A stretch of DNA of 64,000 nt from Acanthochlamys bracteata. Its lineage: Eukaryota > Streptophyta > Magnoliopsida > Pandanales > Velloziaceae. Of this stretch, positions 1 to 13,576 are shown piece after piece. The stretch lies in assembly GCA_019914995.1 (NCBI GenBank), contig CM034138.1:4774001-4838000 (forward strand), given 5' to 3'. The position numbers and the translations under genes were made by a program. Under the pieces are notes generated by a model. The model had not been told where the DNA came from, did no database searches, and worked only from the letters and a program-made list of their open reading frames with translations. Each line of letters starts with the position of its first letter. The stretch's first letter is position 1.

Positions 1-112
1 TTTTCGTATTAGATGGTGATGGTGCTCAAGCTAATATTAGTTCTTAGCGGCAAGGCAACATGAAAGGTAAAAGAGGGTGGAGGTTGCGAGGAAATTTTTT
101 AGAAAGAAAACA

Positions 113-235
113 ATGAAGTGCTTGCGATCTGGGGAGCAAATGAAACAAAACTTTGCTGCTGAGGCTCACTCTAGACAAATTGCTGATGGCGAGATTAGGC
201 TAGACAAGGGGAATATTGAAGAAGCTGAATCCTAA
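113..235 (+). pseudogene. NPG1-like (TPR, calmodulin-binding) N-terminal fragment
   Basis: A 40-codon open frame starts at an ATG and reads MKCLRSGEQM, then about 20 unrecognised residues, then LDKGNIEEAES before a TAA stop. Plant NPG1 (No Pollen Germination 1) and its relatives are TPR proteins that bind calmodulin. Near their N-terminus they have a segment of the form LDEGNIQEAESSLREG, followed by the EEARALLGRLEYQRGN repeat. The match stops at 'EAES' and the downstream TPR region is absent, so this is a scrap rather than a gene. It could have been moved here by a transposon; I see no termini around it. The assignment rests on two short motifs and is tentative. Confidence 0.42.
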
Positions 236-661
236 CAATCACTGCCTGCTGCCTTCTAGATTTATATTGACTCTCCATAGAAGCTTCTCTCACCGACTCC
301 CGCTAGCAGGAGTTGATCTGATAGGTTGATCTCTTGATCCAACGGTTCGACTCGCGAACTTTTGAATTTTTTTAAGTTCATAGAACTCTGCATACTTTAG
401 TAAGTTTATAATTTTTTTTAAATACAAACTGAATTATATGTTGTAAATAATTCATGTAAACTTAGTTTTTAAAAAAAATTTGCAGTTATTCTAAATATGA
501 CAAGATGACACCTAGATTTTAAATAACTGTCAACTTATTGTTAAAAAAGAGCAAAATTTCCTTCCAATATAAGCTCAACCAATCGGACCCGATCTACATA
601 CGTTTTACAGTCAGACCAGACCCAATTGAACTCAGATCTACACTAGTCAGGCTAAAAAGAT
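236..661. other. Intergenic, no gene seen
   Basis: AT-rich sequence with no open frame of note. I see no repeat termini or recognisable protein similarity here. Confidence 0.5.
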
Positions 662-664
662 TAA

Positions 665-891
665 AAAGATGTTTGAAAATATTTATTAAAAAAAGTTTTT
701 GTAAAAAAATATTTTAAAAATAATATTATATTTTTTATTTAAAAAATAATAATAATTAATAATAAATTTCAATAAAAATTTTTATATTTTTAATTTTTTA
801 AAAATTTTTTATAGAATATTTATAAATTTTATTAAAAAATATATAATAAAAATTGAAAAAAAATTAAAAAAAAACGTCTCCAAACATGCTC
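665..891. mobile_element. Tourist-like MITE (PIF/Harbinger-derived)
   Basis: A very AT-rich 227-bp block has imperfect inverted ends: AAAGATGTTTGAAAATA on the left, and GAGCATGTTTGGAGACG as the reverse complement of the right end. It is flanked by TAA at 662-664 and TAA at 892-894. A TAA/TTA duplication of 3 bp and a TGTTTG-containing terminus are typical of Tourist MITEs. The right end lies about 185 bp upstream of the RPS23 start codon, so the element sits in that gene's promoter region. Confidence 0.6.
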
Positions 892-965
892 TAACACGAT
901 TCGAGCCAATCAGTAGTGACTTGGTAATTAGAAGAACTAGAGAACCTTGTACATGTATTATTAGT

Positions 966-977
966 AGCCCTAGGGCT
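966..977 (+). promoter_or_regulatory. Palindrome in RPS23 promoter/5' UTR
   Basis: AGCCCTAGGGCT is a perfect 12-bp palindrome about 100 bp upstream of the RPS23 start codon. Plant ribosomal-protein promoters often carry short AGCCC or CCCTA-type elements near the transcription start, and this site holds two such half-sites back to back. Its regulatory role is inferred from position only. Confidence 0.3.
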
Positions 978-1075
978 TTTGTAAACATTTCTTTCTTAGC
1001 CGCCGCACGACACAGAGAGGGAGAGTTAGAGCGACTAGAGCAGGAGCAGAGGAATAGAGACAAAGGACAATCAAG

Positions 1076-3111
<2,036 letters not shown>

Positions 3112-3834
3112 GTTCCTGGTGCAGATAACTTATATATATCTTGCATGTTGGCATTTTGATTGAGCAGTTTAGTTCTCTGCTACTTTGATTACCTTCAACT
3201 TGTTGACAGTTACCGAAGTCTTTTTGTAGGCAGTTGTAAGAATTTTCTGCAAAAGGTGATTGGTGTTTCAATTTGCTAAAGATTAGTAAACTTGCTATAA
3301 GATCATTCTGTTGTGTGCTTTAAGACATTCATTATGATTTTGACAGATTGTGGTTATCCTTTTCGTGTGAAAATGTGTAGCCATGCTTAGGCATCAATAA
3401 TCATCTGTTAGATGATAATAGGTTCTTTCTCCATTTCTCCAAGTAATAAGTTCATGAACTCTGTTGAATGCTATGGAAATTTTGGAGGTATTGAAATGAA
3501 AATTTATGTAATATGTAATTTGCGGCACTGAAAGTTGTGACCTGTTTATTGTTTTGTATTGTTTCAACACTTAATGACGATCATGAAAAGAAATCCTCAC
3601 CTTTGATTCAGATGGTAATTTAATTTAAATTGCAGTTTATTTTACTTTTGCAAAGTAGGTTCTTGTACTTCGCTTTGGAAAATTAGATTAATGTTGAAGG
3701 TTGATAAATTGAGCTGGTTAGTATCATTTCACATATACGCAATTCTGTTTATATATGCTTGAGAATGTTTCTGTACGAAATGGACTTATTATAATACTAT
3801 TGATCCTATTCAACATATCGCCGGCTTCATATTA

Positions 3835-4034
3835 GTGAGTGTTTGAAAATACTTTTAAAATAAAATTTTTATTTTTTTAAATAGATTTTACTTTTTTAAA
3901 AAAATAAAAATATATAATAAAAAATTTTATTATGTAAAATATTTTTATATTTTTAAATAAATTTTTTAAATATTATAAAAAATATAATTAAAAAATTAAA
4001 AATTATTTTTGAAATAAGCAATATCAAATGACTC
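3835..4034. mobile_element. Tourist-like MITE downstream of RPS23
   Basis: A 200-bp AT-rich block begins GTGAGTGTTTGAAAATAC. The reverse complement of its end reads GAGTCATTTGATATTGC, an imperfect terminal inverted repeat. It is flanked by TTA at 3832-3834 and TTA at 4035-4037. The interior is nearly pure A/T and self-complementary, with no coding capacity. Confidence 0.55.
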
Positions 4035-4454
4035 TTAGATCAACAAAGATATTCATAGTTCAGATATAAACCGTTTCATTTGGAACATACTTGCACTGTA
4101 TTGTGCTATTCTTATTCCTTCTCGCACAATATTTTCTATTTTTATGGAATCAGTTTGGATTTGTTTACTAAGATGTTTTTTTGAAATAGAGATGAAATAA
4201 GTTTTTAAGCTAAATCAAAGATGCTTTATATCTCAAATTCAAAATTGAAGCCGTTTTTAATACAATTCAAAACATGGGATATTTGAAAGTGCTTATATAA
4301 TTTATCTTGTTTACTCTCCATCTAGCCTACGTCGGAGGCGAGGAATGAGGCATTGGAAAGACTAGACCATAGACATTAGTACAAGAGGCAATCGGGAAGC
4401 GAGGTCTTGCTTCTGGCGAGGCTGAAGTAGTGTTCCAGCTTAGCTCTTAGTTGA

Positions 4455-4655
4455 TATTGAGCGAAAGTTTTTTAAAATAAAAAATTTAAATTTTTTTAAA
4501 AATATGCTGATTTTTTTATTAAAAAACAATAGAATATTATAATGTTGAATTTTTTGTACTTTTCAAATTAAAAAAAAAATTTCTAAAATACTATAAAAAA
4601 TATATTAAAAATGTTAAATAAAATTTAAAATAAAAAGTTAGTTGAGAAACACAGC
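4455..4655. mobile_element. AT-rich MITE-like block upstream of the PPR gene
   Basis: A block of A/T runs resembles the other short palindromic elements of this window. The right side (reverse complement CCGTTTGGCTGTGTTTCTCA) has the 'GTTTGGCT' type end seen in the PIF-like elements nearby. The left end is unclear and no target duplication was found. Confidence 0.3.
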
Positions 4656-4856
4656 CAAACGGTTTCTTACAATCTGATTGTGCTTCCAACTCTCCCTTCC
4701 CTTTTGCGGCATTGTGATGGAATTCGAAACGCACCCAAATGTCATCACTAAAGCCCAAAATTTAGTAAAAACTTATTTGCCCCAAGGCAGCTAACGAACT
4801 TCTCCTTCAAGACATATCTTCCCTGCTCGACTCTTGTTTCCCGCCATTTCCGCTTT

Positions 4857-6665
4857 ATGGTAGCACCGCCAGCGGCCGGAATAGCGCTTACAAACAAACA
4901 CGCCGCCGCAGCTTTAGAGGAAATATCTCTTCGAATTCTCCGCTACTGTGCATGCGACGAACTCTCCCGTGCCCTCGCAGTACTACACTCTGCCCCGTCG
5001 AAGCAGGCCTACGATGTTCTTCTTCGTTTCTCAAACCATACTTCTTTCATCAGTTCCAAACCTTTCAATCTCTCTGATCTCCGTCTGTCCAACCACTTCA
5101 TCAATCTCTATGCGAAATGTGAACGTATTGATCTTGCACAACAAGTGTTTGAGTCTATGCCTCAAAGAAACATTGTTTCCTGGACTTCTCTAATTTCTGG
5201 TTATGCGCAACACAAGTTGCACTCTTCATGCTTCAGACTCTTTGCTGCGATGATTGGTCATCATATTCCAAACGAGTTTGCATTGTCAAGTGTGCTTAGT
5301 TCGTGTGGTGCTGCTGCGGAATTATATTCTGGTTGCCAGGCACATGCTCTTGCCCAGAAGATTTCTCTGGATGTTTCAAGCATTCACGTGGGCAATGCAC
5401 TTGTGACGTTGTACTCCAGATGTTGCAAAGGAGGATATGAGAGCTGGTCGATGTTTGAGAGTTTACCTCATCGCAATCTTATTACTTGGAATACAATGGT
5501 TGCGGGGTTTGTTTTGAGAGGTTTCAAGGAGGAGTCCTTGGGCATGTTCATTAAAATGCTTCAAAATGGTATCAGGTTTGATCGAGCAACTCTTGTGAGT
5601 GTTATCTCTTCGTGCGTTAGCTTTTGCCAATGTCAAGGAGTACAAACTCTTGTTATTAAGACGGGCTTTGAATCAGAGGTTGAGGTTGCAACTTCTCTTG
5701 CAAAAGTGTACAGTGACCTTGGTGACAGTGGGGTGCATGAATACCATCAGTTGTTCAAAGAAGTTATAGAGCATGATATTGTGTCATGGACTAGTATTAT
5801 GACTATGAATGCTGAGAGTGCGCCAGAGCAGGCACTCAGTATCTTTTGCTATCTTAGAGAAGCGGGCTACAGACTAGATAGGTATGCATTCTCGATAGCG
5901 ATAAAAGCAAGTGCTGGCATGGCAATTGAGCGGCACTGCATGGCACTCCATTCACTGATTTTGAGATCTGGGTTCAGGCAAGACACAGTTCTTTCAAATG
6001 CTCTGATCCATGCCTACAGTCGTTGCGGAAACCTCCGTCTGGCGGAAATTGTGTTCCAGTTTATAGAAGTTCATGACAGAGTGTCGTGGAACTCAATTAT
6101 CAAAGCTTATGCTGCTCATGGTAGAGGCAAGGATGCGTTGGGTAAGTTTGCTCAGATGGACATTCCACCAGATTCAGCAACTTTTGTTGGGCTTCTTACT
6201 GCTTGCAGCCACAGTGGGCTTGTCGATGAAGGTTATCATATTTTTTGTGAAATGACCGAGCATTATGGGATCCGACCTGATCTTGATCACTATGCTTGTG
6301 TTATAGACATTCTTGGTCGTGCTGGAAATTTATCTTATGCTGAGGTTATCATAAACCAGATGCCACTGGAACCAGATGCAGTAATTTGGAGTGCACTTCT
6401 TGCTGCATGCAACAAGCATCACAAAGACAAGAACGCGGAGAAGGCAGCCAAAAAGCTCATGGAGTTGGTTCCTCAAAATTCACTTGGATATGTACTAATG
6501 TCAAACATCTATTGTGCAACAGGTAGCTTTTGGGAGGCAGCTTTTTTAAGGAAGGAGATGAAAAGTGGTATGGTGAAGAAGGAGCTAGGGCTTAGTTGGA
6601 TTGAGGTTGAGAATCATGTTCATGTATTTTCCACTGGTGGTAGGCACCATCCACAAAAGGAATGA
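4857..6665 (+). CDS. PLS-class PPR protein, shortened; At1g71420-like
   Basis: A single-exon 602-residue protein made of tandem ~35-residue P, L and S pentatricopeptide motifs from about residue 75 to 500 (for example NHFINLYAKC, NIVSWTSLISGYAQ, NALIHAYSRCGNL). E and E+ motifs follow (QMPLEPDAVIWSALLAAC; SNIYCATGSFWEAA; SWIEVENHVHVFSTGG). The order and wording closely resemble Arabidopsis At1g71420, a DYW-type PPR of about 745 residues. Such proteins bind single-stranded organelle RNA and specify C-to-U editing sites. Here translation stops right after GGRHHPQKE, at the E+/DYW junction, so the catalytic domain is not made from this frame; its decayed remains follow. An E+ protein without DYW may still act by recruiting a partner deaminase. 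The start is the first in-frame ATG. The alanine-rich N-terminus could be an organelle transit peptide. Confidence 0.88.
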   Translation: MVAPPAAGIALTNKHAAAALEEISLRILRYCACDELSRALAVLHSAPSKQAYDVLLRFSNHTSFISSKPFNLSDLRLSNHFINLYAKCERIDLAQQVFESMPQRNIVSWTSLISGYAQHKLHSSCFRLFAAMIGHHIPNEFALSSVLSSCGAAAELYSGCQAHALAQKISLDVSSIHVGNALVTLYSRCCKGGYESWSMFESLPHRNLITWNTMVAGFVLRGFKEESLGMFIKMLQNGIRFDRATLVSVISSCVSFCQCQGVQTLVIKTGFESEVEVATSLAKVYSDLGDSGVHEYHQLFKEVIEHDIVSWTSIMTMNAESAPEQALSIFCYLREAGYRLDRYAFSIAIKASAGMAIERHCMALHSLILRSGFRQDTVLSNALIHAYSRCGNLRLAEIVFQFIEVHDRVSWNSIIKAYAAHGRGKDALGKFAQMDIPPDSATFVGLLTACSHSGLVDEGYHIFCEMTEHYGIRPDLDHYACVIDILGRAGNLSYAEVIINQMPLEPDAVIWSALLAACNKHHKDKNAEKAAKKLMELVPQNSLGYVLMSNIYCATGSFWEAAFLRKEMKSGMVKKELGLSWIEVENHVHVFSTGGRHHPQKE

Positions 6666-6990
6666 ATATACGAAAAGTTTAAGATACCTGCCAAGAAATT
6701 AGGCAGTATAGGCTATGTTGTGGTACAAGGTTTGTATTGCATGAATTTGAGGAAAACAAAGAAGAAAGGCTATTATATTATAGTGAGAAGTTGGCCTTGG
6801 CCTTTGTCGTTATAAATTCCTAGCCTCATCAGGCATCTATGAAGATTAAGAAGAATATAAAGATTTGTGAGGATTGTCATAATTTCATGACACTCATCCA
6901 AACTTGTCTTGAGTGGAATTGTTATTAAGGACTCTAATTGCTTTCACCATTTTCAGGTGGCGTTTGCTCATGCAATGACTACCGATGCCA
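6666..6990 (+). pseudogene. Decayed DYW domain of the preceding PPR gene
   Basis: Sequence directly after the PPR stop codon can still be read as a DYW deaminase domain if stops and frame changes are ignored. It continues as IYEKFKIPAKKLGSIGY in the PPR frame, then shifts frame near 6729 to give VLHEFEENKEERLLYYSEK. Later pieces are IKICEDCHNFM and FHHFQGGVCSCNDYR. In a working DYW domain the zinc-binding glutamate motif is HSE; here it is YSE at 6779-6787. The last residue of the C-terminal DYW tripeptide is Arg instead of Trp. The CxxCH and CSC cysteines survive. Several inactivating changes mean the domain is dead as encoded. Confidence 0.8.
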
Positions 6991-7489
6991 AGGTTTTCAG
7001 CTCACGAAATAAAAAAGGTAGGCACCCTTTTTATTTCCTATTCTGTGGTTTCTAGTTATGTTATCTGAATTCAGGTATGGATACATTCATGTGCCTGATG
7101 TGCAGTAGATGAATACTAAGGACACTGGAATGTTAATCAATTTAAATACTCATTAGTTATTCATTAAAAAAAATCATTGTAGTCTCTAGTTTCAAATGAG
7201 TCCAAACCAAATAAACTCGTTCTAATTCTATAGCAAGTGTGATATTTTCTCCTAATGACTAATGAAAATTGTATGATGAGAATCACATATCTATCTAAGG
7301 ATTTAAGTGCAGAAAACTGGTATTACTCCAATTTTGAAGAGTTCAAGTGACAGATAACTAGGAGGTCTTACTTCCTTGACCTATTCTCATTTTGAGAAAC
7401 GTATAGAGATCTGAAATTATCTTTCTAGAGATATGGTTTATTTCAGGACGTGACGAAGTAAAAATAAACTTTTGGATTGTTGCATGTAG

Positions 7490-8085
7490 TAATTACTTGC
7501 AATAAACAATCTTCCCAACAAATTATTTAAATAGGCAGAAATGTTTACATCATCTATATCTTTCTCGGGCATAGGAAGTACAACCTGCTTTATGTAGTTT
7601 TCAGGAAATTGGAATACTATGTATTGAACTATCAAGGTTCTTCATGAGACGCAAGTATTCTTAGAATAAAAACTGCTCTCCTACTTAACCATAGAGGTCA
7701 GGTATCAAGTCAGTGGTTAAGGTACATATTTAGTTAATTTCTTTTTGATGGATTGTTTTTTATAGATATTGGTTTACTTCATCATGTTATTAAAATAAAT
7801 TCAAACATTCCAACATTTGTAAGTTGTTGTAATTTCTTTTATTAGCAAACAAGATCTTCTTCATAAATTGTTAAAATAGGTGGGAATTCACAATATTAGC
7901 TTTTGATAAGTATTTACCTTCTTCATGCAGTGTCTTGGAAGTTTGGAGATTATATAGATATTGAATTCTCTTCATTAGCACATCTTCGGAATAAAACTGT
8001 ACTCATCTGTGTATATTCAACCGCTAGCATAGTCATAAGAGGTTGGTTATAGAGTCAGTGGCTTACCAGTAAAATATTTGGCATA
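7490..8085. repeat. Degenerate direct duplication, period about 360 bp
   Basis: Two stretches, about 7490-7735 and 7845-8085, share the same order of phrases. Both contain an 'AAATAGG' segment, then 'ATACTATGTATTGAA' or 'ATATAGATATTGAA', then 'CTTCAT..G', then 'GAATAAAA.CTG', then 'ATAG.GTCA' and 'AGTCAGTGG'. They look like an old tandem duplication of non-coding DNA downstream of the PPR gene. I recognise no gene in 7000-8560. Confidence 0.4.
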
Positions 8086-8763
8086 CTATGAATGTTTATT
8101 GAAAATATGTGAGAGAATAGCAAGAAGAAAACTGACTTTAAATATGTATCAATAGAGTTATCATAGAGATTATGAATTTGGCTTGCAGTTATAGTTGTCC
8201 TATGAATTTTTAAAGTCTAATTTGATCATGCAAGACTTGTTGGAAGGGATATGCCAGTAAACATGTTTTCATATATCGGTGCAGACATATGACCAGATGC
8301 AATACGTGCATCCTATATGGCAGTTTATGTAATAGTTTTAGAAATTTGATAGGCAAAATTGCTTTTTTCCCATAATTCTAGTGTTCGCATTAGGCTTTCC
8401 TAATTGCTGTCTAGCTTTTGCACCTAGTTTGTATGTCATAGGTTTGATAATAACAATCACTTTCAATATGCTAAAGTTTGCAAATGACTCACTTTGGCTG
8501 AGAGTTCTCATCATTGACAAAGTATGCCGTGTGATTGGCCTTATTAAGAATTGCTGTGTTTGGTACGGTTTGATGGCTTTCGCGACAAGTCCCTCATTGA
8601 GGGCAGGATCATGGAGGTCATCTTGAATGCATAAAAGATCTTAAGGGTAGAGAAGATTAGCTCTGACTTATATAAGGTACTTGGGGTCACACTCTTGTAG
8701 GGAATGCTTGTTTAGCATTTAGCAACCTAGAGGATACCGTGTGAGGTTGGGACGTGAAGTTGG

Positions 8764-9009
8764 GGGGTCATTTGGGATTGTTTAAGAAAAGGAGCTTCCA
8801 GAGAAAAGAAACTTTTTTTAGATTTTTTGAAAAACGAGAGTGCCTTTTTTTTGAAATAAAAAAACTATACATATAATGATCTATGACATACAATTCATTC
8901 ATACTTTTTAATTTTTACAAAGAAGTTTTAGAGTACTGTAGATTGTTTCTTGGGAAAGAGAAACTTAAAAAAAATATACAAGTTGTTAAAAGCAGTGCCA
9001 AATATCCCC
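8764..9009. mobile_element. MITE inserted in copia remnant
   Basis: About 245 bp with inverted ends: GGGGTCATTTGGGATTG on the left and GGGGATATTTGGCACTGC as the reverse complement of the right. It lies between gag-like text and the pre-integrase region of the copia remnant, so it inserted after that element arrived. No clear target duplication was seen. Confidence 0.4.
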
Positions 9010-9019
9010 TAGATCACAT

Positions 9020-11990
9020 CTTAGAACGCAGCTTGAAAGCCTTCTGTGATCGGGAGCTCTCTTTTAAGCTAAGATTACCGAGGTTAAGTTGTCATTTTTC
9101 GAGGAGTATGCCATCGGAAAACATCACCATCTCAAATTTGGAAGATCTTTCTCTAGGGTTGAAGGCAAGCTTGACTTAGTGCACTTTAATATGGGAGTTA
9201 TTGCAGCTGTCACTTAGAGAAGTCAAGTACTTTGTGCCTTTCATTGATGACTAGTTTAGGAGAAGCTGGATGTACTCAATATGAAAGAAGTTAACGTCTT
9301 TGTGGTTATTCAAGTTCTTCAAGGTGGCCGGTAGAACTTGATTCTAATAGCAAAATCAAGTACCTAAGATCAAACAATAGGGGAGAGTACATCAATGATG
9401 AGTTTCTTTCCTAGAAATCAAGAGGGAGTCCATGGTCCCTTATATTTTCCAGAAAAAATGAGATGCTGTGTTTCAAGGGGTAAAAGCTATGCTCAAAGAG
9501 GCTACTTTGCCAAATATTTTTAGGCAGAAGAATGTAAGATGACGGGTTATGGATTGAATCATAGTACTTCAACTGCTATTGGAACTGAAGGTGTTAATGG
9601 AATTGTGGACTGGTAGAACTGTTGATTATTTCTAATTTTATGTCTTTAGTTGTTTGGTGCATGTTACGTATAATCTCCTGAAAGAATGAAGCTGGAGCTG
9701 AATCTAGAAGATGCTTATTTTTGAGATTTGCTAAAGATGTTATATGATATCGCTAATGAGATCCAATTGTCTATAAGATTTTCTTCAATAGAGATGTGAT
9801 GATTGTAGAGGACTAGCTATAAAGAGCATTAGAGGTTAATGATGGTATAGGGAAGCAGCCATCAGTTCTAGTAGTGATCACGACAAGTCTAGAGTAAGAA
9901 GATAAAAAAAGAAGACTTGGTTCTAGAGCTTGCATTAGGGAATGGACACGAGGAAGGTGTTCCTAAGATCTTATCCCTTAGGTGTTCAACTCATAAGAGA
10001 AAACATGAGAGATATAAGAATAATCTTTTGAGGTCTATGCCTAATAATTCTGCGTATTGTTTTCTTATCAAAGAGGGAGAGCCATTGACTTTCAAGTACA
10101 ATTTAAGCAACTCGACATAAAGACTGCTTCTTGCACTTGCAATTAGAAAGAAGATTTATTATATACTTGCAAAGGAGGATTTAGTGTATGAGTTGTCCAA
10201 ATTGTTTATGTGCTTAAGCAAGGACCTTATTGTTGGTATAGAAAATTTGATTTTCGTGTCGAAAGTTTTGATATAGTAAGTTGGTTTTGAACTATTGTGT
10301 GTACATCAAGCAGTTAGAAGGGGTGATTTTGTCGAATTACAATTGTACGCGGATGACATACTCGTGATTAAGCATGAAGCGTATTTAGAAACTAAAACTT
10401 AACTAGCTAGTAACTCAATAGTATGAATTTGGGTATGTAAACTAAATCCTATAGGTGAAATATTGTAAGACTAAGACAACGTGGAGCCTCAACTGTCCTA
10501 GAAAGGTTATTTGAGAAAGGTGCTTTGCTGTTTGGTATGCACAAATATAAATCCATGTTACCCTTTTCTTCTTATATAGCGATTATACTTTGTGTTCTAA
10601 CCAAGAATACGAGAGGATAAGATGTCTCTGATACCATCTTCATCAGTAAAAGTAAATGTATGCTATGGTATGCTCAATCAAATATTGTTTAAGCAGTGAG
10701 AGTGGTGAGTAGGTGTATGACATGTATTCCATGAGTAGCTTGTCAACCACAAGCATGTTTGTAAGAACTCAAATGTCTTCTATAGCTGAAATAGTTTGAT
10801 CTCTTATGTGACTAATCTGAAGGCTTACTGTTGTATTTAAGATGAGCTTAGATGAATGCCAGTTGTAAAAATCAGGATTTAAGTTCGTCCCCTAAGTTCA
10901 TAAAATCGGATCGTAAAATTGTAAGATATTATGTACTTGTATTTTTAAAAAAAAAATTTCTTTAATATTTTAAAATAATATTTATTAAAGCGCGTAAAGA
11001 TATTTTAGATATATATATAATTGAAGTGTCGTGTTCCAAGTTTAGGGTATTTGTTTTAGGCAAAGTCAAATAATTAATTAATGAGTGACATTGATTTTAT
11101 ATGTGAAGTTATCCATAAAACAAAGTCAAATGATGATAAAAAAAATCTAATAAAAATTATTAATGAATAAATCATTATACAATTAAAATCGCTTTATCAT
11201 TATCTTTCTCATCATTTTCATTAACTGTAAAAATTCTATTTTTCCTTGAAAGTTGAAACTATAAAATTATAGGAAATCGCTTAGAGTTGTGATTTTACCC
11301 ATTTTAAACATTTAAAAATTGAGATTTTACACCGACTTCACCTAATCAAAATTTTATGCAATATAGGATTAGTATGATGATGTAAAATCATAAATGTTAG
11401 AATTTAGGAGTTAAATTTATATTTTAACAACCATGAACGCATGGTCAATATTGTATATATTAATACTATAATTCTACCTCATTCTTTGCTTAAGGAATTT
11501 AATATAGTAGTTGCAAGTTGCTTGACTTTGTTTAGTTGAAAGCTAATGAGAATTGGAAGGCTGTCAAGAGGGTCTTTCATTAAATCAAAGAAACTCTGAA
11601 AAACTGTGTTACAGCAGATCTGAGATCATTGTTAAAAGATTTATGGATCCAAATTATACTGGCAACCTTGATAGAGGAAGTCTATTTTTATTTTGTGATT
11701 CTTCTTGTAAGAGGCGCTATTGTTTCAAGTTGCAATTTCTGGCGACACTTTTCACATAGAAGCTGAATACAAGACGGCCACATAGGCATGTAGAGGGTGT
11801 CTGAGAAAAGGTTACTAGAGGAGCTTGGACACAGATAGGACACTTTGCCTCTATTTTGTGATAGTCGGAATTTTTTACTTTTCATTTCAGAACAAAATAC
11901 ATTAATTTTGTTCATAAAGCAGTGTATGTATTGAGCATTAACATTCTCAAAATTTCTACCAAGAAGAATGCTGTAGATGCCTCGACAAAG
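9020..11990 (+). mobile_element. Ty1-copia retrotransposon ruin (plus strand)
   Basis: Scattered frames in correct copia order remain. Pre-integrase-like text at about 9020-9180 includes IGKHHHLKFGRSFSR. Integrase at 9200-9420 includes YFVPFIDD-like text, then KIKYLRSNNRGEYINDEF, the usual LRSDNGGEY site. RVFGC-type connection follows at 9640-9800, ending IFFNRDVMIVED. Reverse transcriptase at about 10300-10720 includes LYADDILVIKHEA (YVDD box changed to YADD) and a SAVGSLMYAM-like region. RNase H at 11540-11920 includes ENWKAVKRVF, EAEYKTAT and RLLEELGHRQDTLPLFCD. Stops and frame changes are frequent, so it is inactive. An AT-rich insertion separates reverse transcriptase from RNase H. Gag may extend left to about 8560. 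Confidence 0.8.
10870..11430. mobile_element. AT-rich insertion splitting the copia remnant
   Basis: About 560 bp of AT-rich DNA sits between the reverse transcriptase and RNase H parts of the copia ruin. Its ends are weakly inverted: 'TTTAAGTTCGTCCCCTAAGTTC' on the left, and 'GAATTTAGGAGTTAAATTTA' on the right. It also shares phrases such as 'GATCGTAAAAT' with the element at 16588-17080, so it may belong to the same MITE family. No target duplication was identified. Confidence 0.35.
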
Positions 11991-12208
11991 GTGGTTTTCT
12001 TTGATTATTTAAAATTTGGAGATTTCTGTATGGGATCATAACAGGAAGTAGGATAGATATCGGCAAGGGTCATAGGGTTCAAAGGAAGTACCTCAAGGTG
12101 GCAATAGAGTCGGAAGAAACTAGCAAAGGCATGAGGTACAACAGAAATCAGCTAGTAAGTTGCTATAGCCCTTACTCCGCTTGCCTTAAGTATTTTTTAA
12201 GTAAAAAT

Positions 12209-12810
12209 TGTTGGATGTAAAGCTACTTTGTTATAATTAGGCACTAGTCCAAAGATGCTAGCTGCAAGCAGTTCGCTCTCAAGTTGCTAGCAGTCCAACG
12301 CTGTTACCTATGGCTAAAATAGCATTCGGACAGTTATGGGGACAAACATGTACTTGGGTAGTTATAGGGACGAAGAGGCCCCCTAGGGTAGTTAGTGCAC
12401 GAACTAACACCTGAGATGATTACAGAGCCAAATAGGTGCCTAGAGAGCAGTTACGTGGCTGAACAGGAGTACAGGGTGGCAGGACAGTTAGTTGGGCTGG
12501 GAAACAAGAAAGTTAGGCACGCATCTGGACAATATGCATATAGAACCAAAATCTGAGGGTTCCAGAAGAGTGTTATTGTATTTAGAGTGTTTGCCTTTTA
12601 AGAGCATACCATGTAATCTCCCTAATTAGTGATCTTTCTTCGGTGTGACACCTTCCATATGAATTTTCTCATTTTTGCTCTTGTACATCTTTGATATTTG
12701 TGTTTGTCTTATTCTACTCTTGATTTTCTACTTTGATTGTAAGATCTTAGGATGTGCCGGTTATTTCCGCTGAACATATCTTGTTTCGAGCACACACTAA
12801 TTTCTAGCAC
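12209..12810 (+). other. Possible copia 3' LTR
   Basis: The stretch begins TGTTGGATGTAAAG and ends TTTCTAGCA, so it has TG...CA termini. It lies 200 bp after the end of RNase H in the copia ruin, where a 3' LTR would be expected. No matching 5' LTR was located, so this is positional inference only. Confidence 0.25.
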
Positions 12811-13576
12811 CCTCTATGCCTTCTGTAAAGTATGTTACCATGAAGACAAGTTTGTAATTGTAAATGGGTATTTAGTATGCATTTCTCATGCTTTGTTCAA
12901 TTAGTTTAGGCAGAAAACAGTCATCCTGGCATTATTTGACCCGGTCACTGCCAAATTATAGTTATGACTGCTATGTTGCATTTACGGTCGAGAAAAGAAT
13001 CTTAACAGGCTATCTATGTGGTTGCATTTTGAATAGCTGATTTAGTTAGTTGGCACGGGACCGGTGGTTAACAAGGGTCACAATGGAATGGGAAGTGCAT
13101 TAGTATGTCGTCAAACTTCAATTTTCGTCTTTAATCAGGTGCAGCAATCAGCTCGAGTTATTCTTGGCAATTCGCACCTTATTTTCAAGACTATTTCCAT
13201 ATTTTCTGTTTATATTGGTTTTCTAATATGAAGTGCACTGAGAAAGTTGCACTGATGTCATCAAGGCAAACGTAGCCTTGCTTCTGTTCAGCTACGATTA
13301 TGATGACATGTAGGCATGATCTTCCAGATATAACAAAAGACTTTTTAAGTTGAAGTATGCTTGCGCTTAATTATTGCTTGGTGTAGATTCCGTAAACTAG
13401 TAAAAAGTAACATGGAATCCTTGTTCTGGATTCAGGTTTTCTATTTTCTGATGGTTGCAATCAGTCCAATCTCTATCGATTTTTTTTAACATGAATTGCT
13501 TGTTAGTAAAGTTGAGAATTTTGTATGAAGAGTTTTCAAGTTCATATTTACATGTTATAACCTATTATCGAACAGT
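12811..13576. other. Non-coding, no gene seen
   Basis: No conserved coding phrase found. It contains an imperfect hairpin at 13252-13313, with arms containing ATGTCATCA/TGATGACAT and CGTAGC/GCTACG; its function is unknown. Confidence 0.4.

Noticed and set aside
10870..11430. A second copia LTR
   Set aside because: It lies between reverse transcriptase and RNase H, has no TG...CA ends, and has weakly inverted ends; an insertion fits better.
13252..13313. microRNA precursor
   Set aside because: The stem is short and bulged and I recognise no known mature sequence; left only as a low-interest observation.
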